Positions 1-4,394 of a DNA stretch of 6,658 bases are shown piece by piece. A program made the translations under genes and the position numbers. This DNA is from Lutibacter sp. UBA4458 (GTDB taxonomy: Bacteria; Bacteroidota; Bacteroidia; Flavobacteriales; Flavobacteriaceae). Location of the stretch: assembly GCA_002390165.1 (NCBI GenBank), contig DGOU01000065.1:8422-15079 (forward strand). The letters run 5' to 3'. How positions within the stretch are numbered: position 1 is the first letter of the stretch; each line of letters starts with the position of its first letter. The notes below the pieces were generated by a model. That model had not been told where the DNA came from and made no database searches. It saw only the letters and a program-made list of their open reading frames with translations.

Positions 1-129
1 TATCAACGGTTGTTAGATTATATTGTCCCTGACTTTGTTCATGTTTTATACAATGGAAAAATTGTAAAATCAGGCGGTAAAGAATTAGCTTTTGAATTAG
101 AAGAAAAAGGTTACGACTGGTTAAAATAA
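1..129 (+). CDS. sufC: SufC, Fe-S cluster assembly ATPase, C-terminal end only
   Basis: The first 42 codons of the window are open in frame 1 and end at TAA (127-129); the rest of the gene lies left of the window. The visible tail begins [20 protein letters not shown] and ends EEKGYDWLK. This closely matches the remembered C-terminus of SufC proteins such as that of E. coli (YQRILDYIKPDYVHVLYQGR, then LEEQGYGWL). SufC is the cytoplasmic ABC-type ATPase that drives conformational change in the SufBCD scaffold during Fe-S cluster assembly. The Walker and signature motifs are outside the window, so the call rests on the C-terminal similarity and on sufD starting only 6 bases after the stop. The two genes are almost certainly co-transcribed and translationally close. 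The frame is intact, with no sign of damage. Confidence 0.95.
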   Translation, partial: YQRLLDYIVPDFVHVLYNGKIVKSGGKELAFELEEKGYDWLK

Positions 130-135
130 CAAATT

Positions 136-1458
136 ATGGATTTAAAAGAAAAATTAGTTTCTTCCTTTTTAGCTTTTGAAAATGAAGGAAAATTAGACCT
201 AAATTCTAATACCCATGCCGCTCGCCTTGAAGCAATCAAATCTTTTGAAGGAAACGGTTTTCCTTCAAAAGCAATTGAAGATTGGAAATACACTAGCTTA
301 AAACCTTTATTAAAGCATGATTACTGTTTGTTTCCAACTACTAAAAGCCCTGTGGGATTTAAAAATATTAGAAAATACTTATTAAATGATATTGAAACTT
401 ATACGCTTGTATTTGTAGATGGTAAATTTAGTTCCTTTTTATCTACCACAACCCATGATGATTGCGATGTATGTGTGTTATCCTCTGCATTAAATCGTCC
501 TAAATATAAAATGGTAGTAGATAATTATTTTAATAAAATCGCCAACAAAAATGAAAGTATTTCTCAATTAAATACTGCATTCACCATTGAGGGAGCTTTT
601 ATAAATGTACCTAAAAATACTATTGTACCTAAACCAGTTCAAATTATATATTTTTCAACTGGAAGCGAAAAAGAAGTTTTACTTCAGCCAAGAAATCTAG
701 TGGTTGTTGGTGAAAATTCACATGTTCAAATTATTGAGCGACATCAAAATTTATCCGAAGAGGTTACTTTAACAAATTCTGTAACTGAAATATTTGCAAA
801 TAAAAGAGCGGTTGTAGATTATTACAAAATTCAAAACGACACCAAAAATTCTTCATTAATTGATGGCACCTATGTTTCTCAGAAAATGCAAAGTGTTGCT
901 TCTGTAAATACATTTTCCTTTGGGGGAAAATTAACAAGAAATAATTTAGAATTTTATCAAGAAGGAGAAGGAATTAGTTCTCATTTAAATGGCATTACTA
1001 TTTTAAATGACAAGCAGCATGTAGATAATACAACCTTAGTAAATCATAAATTTCCAAATTGCGAAAGTTTTGAACTTTATAAAGGTATTTATTCCGATAA
1101 ATCTACCGGAGTTTTTAATGGTAAGGTTATAGTAAAACACAATGCGCAAAAAACTAATGCTTTTCAGCAAAACAATAATATTTTAATGGATGATGGAGCA
1201 ACCATAAATTCTAAACCTCAATTAGAAATATTTGCAGATGATGTAAAATGCTCTCATGGTTGTACAATTGGTCAATTAGATGAAACTGCTTTATTTTATA
1301 TGCAATCTCGCGGAATTCCTAAAAAAGAAGCAAGAGCTTTATTGCTATATGCTTTTGGAAATGATGTAGTTGAAAAAATTAAAATTCCTCAGTTAAAAAC
1401 TAAAATTGCTAATTTTATAGCAGATAAATTAAAAGTAGATTTAGGATTTACTTTATAA
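136..1458 (+). CDS. sufD: SufD, Fe-S cluster assembly scaffold subunit
   Basis: Complete 440-residue protein, near the usual SufD length (E. coli about 423). SufD pairs with SufB and sits on a SufC dimer to form the cytoplasmic SufBC2D scaffold that builds Fe-S clusters. The N-terminal part carries the FPSKAIEDWKYTSL motif (about residues 42-55), typical of the SufB/SufD family. The middle is the beta-helix region. The C-terminal part holds KCSHGCTIGQLDE (about 371-383) and FYMQSRGIP (387-395), the family signature. His374 in KCSHG corresponds to the conserved SufD histidine proposed to act with a SufB cysteine at the subunit interface. The ATG at 136 is chosen because it follows the sufC stop by 6 bases and gives a normal N-terminus; no strong Shine-Dalgarno site is visible, as is usual in Bacteroidota. 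A shared terminator follows directly, so sufD is the last gene of this transcript. SufB is the main alternative, but the length, motif spelling and position after sufC favour SufD. Confidence 0.96.
   Translation: MDLKEKLVSSFLAFENEGKLDLNSNTHAARLEAIKSFEGNGFPSKAIEDWKYTSLKPLLKHDYCLFPTTKSPVGFKNIRKYLLNDIETYTLVFVDGKFSSFLSTTTHDDCDVCVLSSALNRPKYKMVVDNYFNKIANKNESISQLNTAFTIEGAFINVPKNTIVPKPVQIIYFSTGSEKEVLLQPRNLVVVGENSHVQIIERHQNLSEEVTLTNSVTEIFANKRAVVDYYKIQNDTKNSSLIDGTYVSQKMQSVASVNTFSFGGKLTRNNLEFYQEGEGISSHLNGITILNDKQHVDNTTLVNHKFPNCESFELYKGIYSDKSTGVFNGKVIVKHNAQKTNAFQQNNNILMDDGATINSKPQLEIFADDVKCSHGCTIGQLDETALFYMQSRGIPKKEARALLLYAFGNDVVEKIKIPQLKTKIANFIADKLKVDLGFTL
242..271. repeat. Perfect 13-bp inverted repeat inside sufD
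   Basis: CTTTTGAAGGAAA (242-254) is followed by the 4-base loop CGGT (255-258) and its exact reverse complement TTTCCTTCAAAAG (259-271). In sufD mRNA this would form a strong hairpin about 105 bases after the start codon. No T tract follows on either strand, so it is not a canonical intrinsic terminator. It overlaps codons 36-46, which include the start of the conserved GFPS region, so it may be a chance result of codon choice. Confidence 0.6.
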
Positions 1459-1459
1459 C

Positions 1460-1492
1460 AAAAAAAAGCCACTTAAAAAGTGGCTTTTTTTT
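1460..1492. terminator. Bidirectional intrinsic terminator between convergent operons
   Basis: A perfect 15-bp inverted repeat. Eight A's (1460-1467) and GCCACTT (1468-1474) pair, across an AAA loop (1475-1477), with AAGTGGC (1478-1484) and eight T's (1485-1492). Read on either strand it gives a GCCACTT/AAGTGGC hairpin followed by an eight-U tract. It starts two bases after the sufD stop and lies 16 bases from the stop codon of the convergent OmpA-family gene, so it should end both transcripts. Confidence 0.93.
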
Positions 1493-1507
1493 GTTTTATG
1501 CTTTTAC

Positions 1508-3094
1508 TTAATGCTTAATTACTTCTGGATTTACAATCACAAATTCTGTTCTTCTATTCAATTGATGCTCTGCTTCGCTACATTTTACACCGTTTGAACA
1601 ACGGTTAACTAATTGAGTTTCTCCGTAACCATTTCCAAAAATACGTCTTTTATCAATGCCTTTTTCAATTATCCAATTCATAGTTGAAATAGCTCTTTTA
1701 TTAGACAATATCCAATTGTATTGGTCTGGAGCTCTACTATCGGTATGTGAACCAATTTGAATTACCAAACTAGGATATTTATTCATAATTTCAAAAACTC
1801 TTTTTAATTGAATTTCAGCATCTTCTCTTATGTTAGATTTATCTAAATCAAAATATATAGGTTTAATATTAATCATTAATTTACCTCTAAGGGTTACAAA
1901 ATCCTCTTGTGCCAAATATAATTCTAAAGGTAATTTTAAAGCGTCCTCATCTGAAGTAGTTAGAACTTTGGAATCTTCCTTATATCTTTCTTTATCTCCT
2001 AAAACTTTATAATCAGTATTACAATCTACCATAAAATTAAATACCGCATTACTACCTACAATTACACTTTCTACTTTGTCATTTCCTTTGTATAAACTTA
2101 CCAGAGTTCCTGGTAATAAAGCGCCATTATTTTTATCGCGTACAACACCATAAATTTCCTGTAAACAAGAAAAGCTTAAAGGGTGTATTTCTTTAAAAGC
2201 ATAAATATCATCATCCCCTTTACCGCCTTTTCTATTGGAAGCAAAGTAACCTACATTTTCATTTTTTCGTTTTACAAAACTAAAATCATCTTTATTACTA
2301 TTAATTGGAAAACCTAAATTTAATGGTTTATGATATGTACCGCTATTTTCAAGTTTTGTAGCATAAACATCTAAGCCTCCTTTAGTATCTTTAAATCCAT
2401 TTGACGAATAATATAAAACATTATTTTCATCTATAAATGGAAACATTTCTTTTTTTGAAGTATTTACTTCTGGTCCTAAATTTTTTGGCTCACCATAAGT
2501 ACCATCTCTATTAATGTTAACTACATAAATATCTGTTGTTCCAAAGCCACCAGGCATATCAGAAATAAAGTATAATTTATCTTCTAAATCATTTAATGCA
2601 GGATGACCTGTTTGGTAATTATCACTATTAAATGGCATTGGTTGAATGTTTTTCCACTCCCCATCAACACCAACATTAGCTCTATACAACTGATTTAAAA
2701 TAGCGCCTGTTGTATCTTTTTTAACTTTTTTATTATAATAATTATCGCGAGTAAAATATACCGTTTTTAAATCTTTTGTAAAGGAAACATCTGCATCATG
2801 AAATTTAGAGTTTAATTTTTTAGAAAAATGTTTTACATCTTTGATATCTCCATTTTCGCTAATTGTTCCTTTATATAATTCCAAAAAAGGTTGATGATTT
2901 ACAAGCCATACTCTTTTTCTTATAGATTTATTTTTTCGAGAAGAAGCAAAAACCGCTTCACTTTCTCCATAATAACTAACTCCAAAATCAGAATATTTTG
3001 TATTGGAAGAAACATTTTTTATACTATAATTTGATTCTTGCGCTTTTAAAAATGACACACAAAACAATAGTACTATAAAGGTAATTTTTTTCAT
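1508..3094 (-). CDS. PD40 beta-propeller / CRD / OmpA-family periplasmic protein (PorE-like)
   Basis: Complete 528-residue protein. An N-terminal signal peptide (MKKITFIVLLFCVSFLKA, cleavage near residues 18-19) directs export. Residues about 34-300 contain PD40/WD40-like propeller blades with endings such as VFASSRKNK (48-56), VYFTRDN (112-118), LYFISDMPGGFGTTDIY (174-190), YYSSNGFKDTKGGLDVY (228-244) and GYFASNRKGGKGDDDIY (282-298). Residues about 312-380 resemble a carboxypeptidase regulatory-like domain. Residues about 411-522 form an OmpA C-terminal domain starting IYFDLDKSNI. Asp452 (in GSHTD) and Arg467 (in LSNKRA) match the pair that binds diaminopimelate in peptidoglycan. Cys499 and Cys505 lie in the RCSNGVKCSEAEHQLNRRTEF segment, in a form common in Bacteroidota. 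The propeller-CRD-OmpA order recalls T9SS PorE, but no TPR region precedes the propeller. The start lies 17 bases after the SprF-like gene, in an A-rich leader ending AAGAAAG, so both are probably one transcript. Likely role (inference): anchoring the partner barrel to the cell wall. Confidence 0.9.
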   Translation of the reverse strand: MKKITFIVLLFCVSFLKAQESNYSIKNVSSNTKYSDFGVSYYGESEAVFASSRKNKSIRKRVWLVNHQPFLELYKGTISENGDIKDVKHFSKKLNSKFHDADVSFTKDLKTVYFTRDNYYNKKVKKDTTGAILNQLYRANVGVDGEWKNIQPMPFNSDNYQTGHPALNDLEDKLYFISDMPGGFGTTDIYVVNINRDGTYGEPKNLGPEVNTSKKEMFPFIDENNVLYYSSNGFKDTKGGLDVYATKLENSGTYHKPLNLGFPINSNKDDFSFVKRKNENVGYFASNRKGGKGDDDIYAFKEIHPLSFSCLQEIYGVVRDKNNGALLPGTLVSLYKGNDKVESVIVGSNAVFNFMVDCNTDYKVLGDKERYKEDSKVLTTSDEDALKLPLELYLAQEDFVTLRGKLMINIKPIYFDLDKSNIREDAEIQLKRVFEIMNKYPSLVIQIGSHTDSRAPDQYNWILSNKRAISTMNWIIEKGIDKRRIFGNGYGETQLVNRCSNGVKCSEAEHQLNRRTEFVIVNPEVIKH

Positions 3095-3111
3095 CTTTCT
3101 TATATTTTTAA

Positions 3112-4014
3112 TTAAAAGAATCTTGGACTCTTAATATTTCTTCTATTAAAATCAAATAATAATAATATCTCATGCGAACCTGAATTAAACTGTCCGTAAC
3201 TTGAAATGGTATGATCATAAGCATAGCCTATTCTAAAATCGTCATTTACTTGAAAACCTACTAAACCGCTAAAGGAATCATCAAATCGGTAGGATAAACC
3301 AAATTCAAATCTATTATCTACTAACAAATTTGCAGATAGGTCAACAGATAAAGGCGCACCTGTTGTTGCTTTTACCATTGCAGATGGTTTTAATTTTAAA
3401 TTTCCATTAAGGTCAAACACATAACCCGAAGTTAAAAAATAGTGCATTTTCTCTGAAGCTGTAGAGTATTGCCCCTCGTTATTATCTAAATGTCTAGTTT
3501 CTAAAAAATTTGGAGCAGATAACCCTAAATAAAATTTATTGGTGTAATAATAAATTCCCGCTCCAAAATTAGGAGAAGTTTGGTGTATTGGAATATTTAA
3601 AGGATCGATATCTATGGCTGATAAATATCTAACATCTAAAAAAGTTATCCCTCCTTTTAAACCAAATGCTAAACGTCCTTCTTCAGAAGTATTTATTGTA
3701 TATGAAATATCCGCATAAACATTGTCCTCTTTTACTGGTCCAATTTCATCATGGATAACGGATAAACCTAAGCCTACTTGATTTGCAATTGGGGAATGCA
3801 TTGCTAACGTCAGTGTTTGTGGAGCGCCATCTACACCAACCCATTGTGTTCTTCCAAGCAGCCCTATACTCATAACCCCTTTTGACCCTGCATAAGCTGG
3901 GTTTAACACATTCATGTTATACATATACTGGGTGTACTGAGCATCCTGTTGTCCAAAAACTAAACTAGTAGATAGCAATAAAAAAAGCCCTAATAGTAAT
4001 TTTATTTTTTTCAT
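3112..4014 (-). CDS. PorP/SprF-family type IX secretion outer-membrane protein
   Basis: Complete 300-residue protein of typical family length. A signal peptide (MKKIKLLLGLFLLLSTSLVFG, cleavage near residues 21-22) is followed at once by the family hallmark QDAQYTQYMYNMNVLNPAYAG (residues 23-43). The rest alternates short hydrophobic and polar stretches with glycine and aromatic residues, as in an outer-membrane beta-barrel (for example LGLSVIHDEIGPV at about 82-94 and FGLSYRFDDSFSGLVGF at about 238-254). The protein ends SPRFF, the common C-terminus of this family. SprF of Flavobacterium johnsoniae, encoded next to the adhesin gene sprB, is needed for SprB to reach the surface. Here the gene likewise directly follows a type B T9SS substrate gene (71-base gap holding a hairpin) and precedes an OmpA/PD40 gene. 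It is therefore probably a dedicated partner of that substrate rather than the core PorP of the secretion machine; this last point is inference. Confidence 0.93.
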   Translation of the reverse strand: MKKIKLLLGLFLLLSTSLVFGQQDAQYTQYMYNMNVLNPAYAGSKGVMSIGLLGRTQWVGVDGAPQTLTLAMHSPIANQVGLGLSVIHDEIGPVKEDNVYADISYTINTSEEGRLAFGLKGGITFLDVRYLSAIDIDPLNIPIHQTSPNFGAGIYYYTNKFYLGLSAPNFLETRHLDNNEGQYSTASEKMHYFLTSGYVFDLNGNLKLKPSAMVKATTGAPLSVDLSANLLVDNRFEFGLSYRFDDSFSGLVGFQVNDDFRIGYAYDHTISSYGQFNSGSHEILLLFDFNRRNIKSPRFF

Positions 4015-4038
4015 AAACTTTGTTTAAAATATTTAATT

Positions 4039-4066
4039 GGAGGGAGCTTATTTTTTTACTCCCTCC
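4039..4066 (-). promoter_or_regulatory. Intercistronic GC-rich stem-loop between the adhesin and SprF-like genes
   Basis: An 8-bp perfect inverted repeat, GGAGGGAG (4039-4046) and CTCCCTCC (4059-4066), encloses a 12-base A/T-rich loop (4047-4058). On the transcribed strand it lies 19 bases after the adhesin stop codon and 24 bases before the SprF-like start codon. No long U tract follows it (the next bases read AATTAAATATTTTAAAC), so full termination is unlikely. An mRNA 3'-end stabiliser, a processing site or a partial terminator setting the ratio of the two proteins is more plausible. The 71-base gap shows no clear promoter. Confidence 0.6.
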
Positions 4067-4085
4067 TGATTTTATGATTCTTGTT

Positions 4086-4394
4086 TTATTTTCTTAAATA
4101 AACCCAACCTGTTTGTGGTTCTCTTTCATCATTGTTAAAGTAAATGGTATAGAAATAAGTACCTACTGGTAATTCTAAATTATTAAAATTCCATCTACCA
4201 TCTGAATAACCATTCCACCACGTTGGCTCTGTGTTAGGGTCTCCATTGTGTTCATATTTATAAACTATATTTCCATACCTATTTCTAATTTCCATGCTAA
4301 AATTAGGATATAATACTTGTAAATTATTAATTTTAAAAGTATCGTTATTACCATCTCCATCTGGAGTGAATAATTCTGGAATATCTAATAAAAT
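4086..4394 (-). other. Type B T9SS C-terminal sorting domain (CHU_C-like)
   Basis: The last about 102 residues of the adhesin-like protein form the gliding-motility-associated C-terminal domain. It opens IPELFTPDGDGNNDTFKI, continues with SMEIRNRYGNIVYKY and PTWWNGYSDGRWN, and ends with LPVGTYFYTIYF and TGWVYLRK at the very C-terminus. This domain directs secretion through the T9SS. Type B signals, as in SprB, differ from type A signals, and their genes often sit next to PorP/SprF-like genes, as seen here. Confidence 0.93.

Noticed and set aside
111..293. 60-codon open frame on the - strand over the start of sufD
   Set aside because: It lies entirely opposite the sufC end and sufD coding sequence, has no recognisable domain, and part of it is explained by the 242-271 inverted repeat. 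It is a shadow of sufD.
1830..2012. 60-codon open frame on the + strand inside the OmpA-family gene
   Set aside because: It is antisense to a well-supported coding region at the CRD/OmpA boundary and has no recognisable protein features.
3040..3094. Lipoprotein signal in the OmpA-family protein (LLFC, Cys12)
   Set aside because: Phenylalanine before the cysteine does not fit a lipobox, the cysteine sits within the hydrophobic core, and a better signal peptidase I site (LKA then QES) follows at residues 16-21.
4039..4066. GGAGGGAG as a Shine-Dalgarno site or the hairpin as a full terminator
   Set aside because: On the transcribed strand GGAGGGAG lies about 45 bases before the SprF-like start, too far for ribosome binding. 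The hairpin has no U tract after it on either strand.
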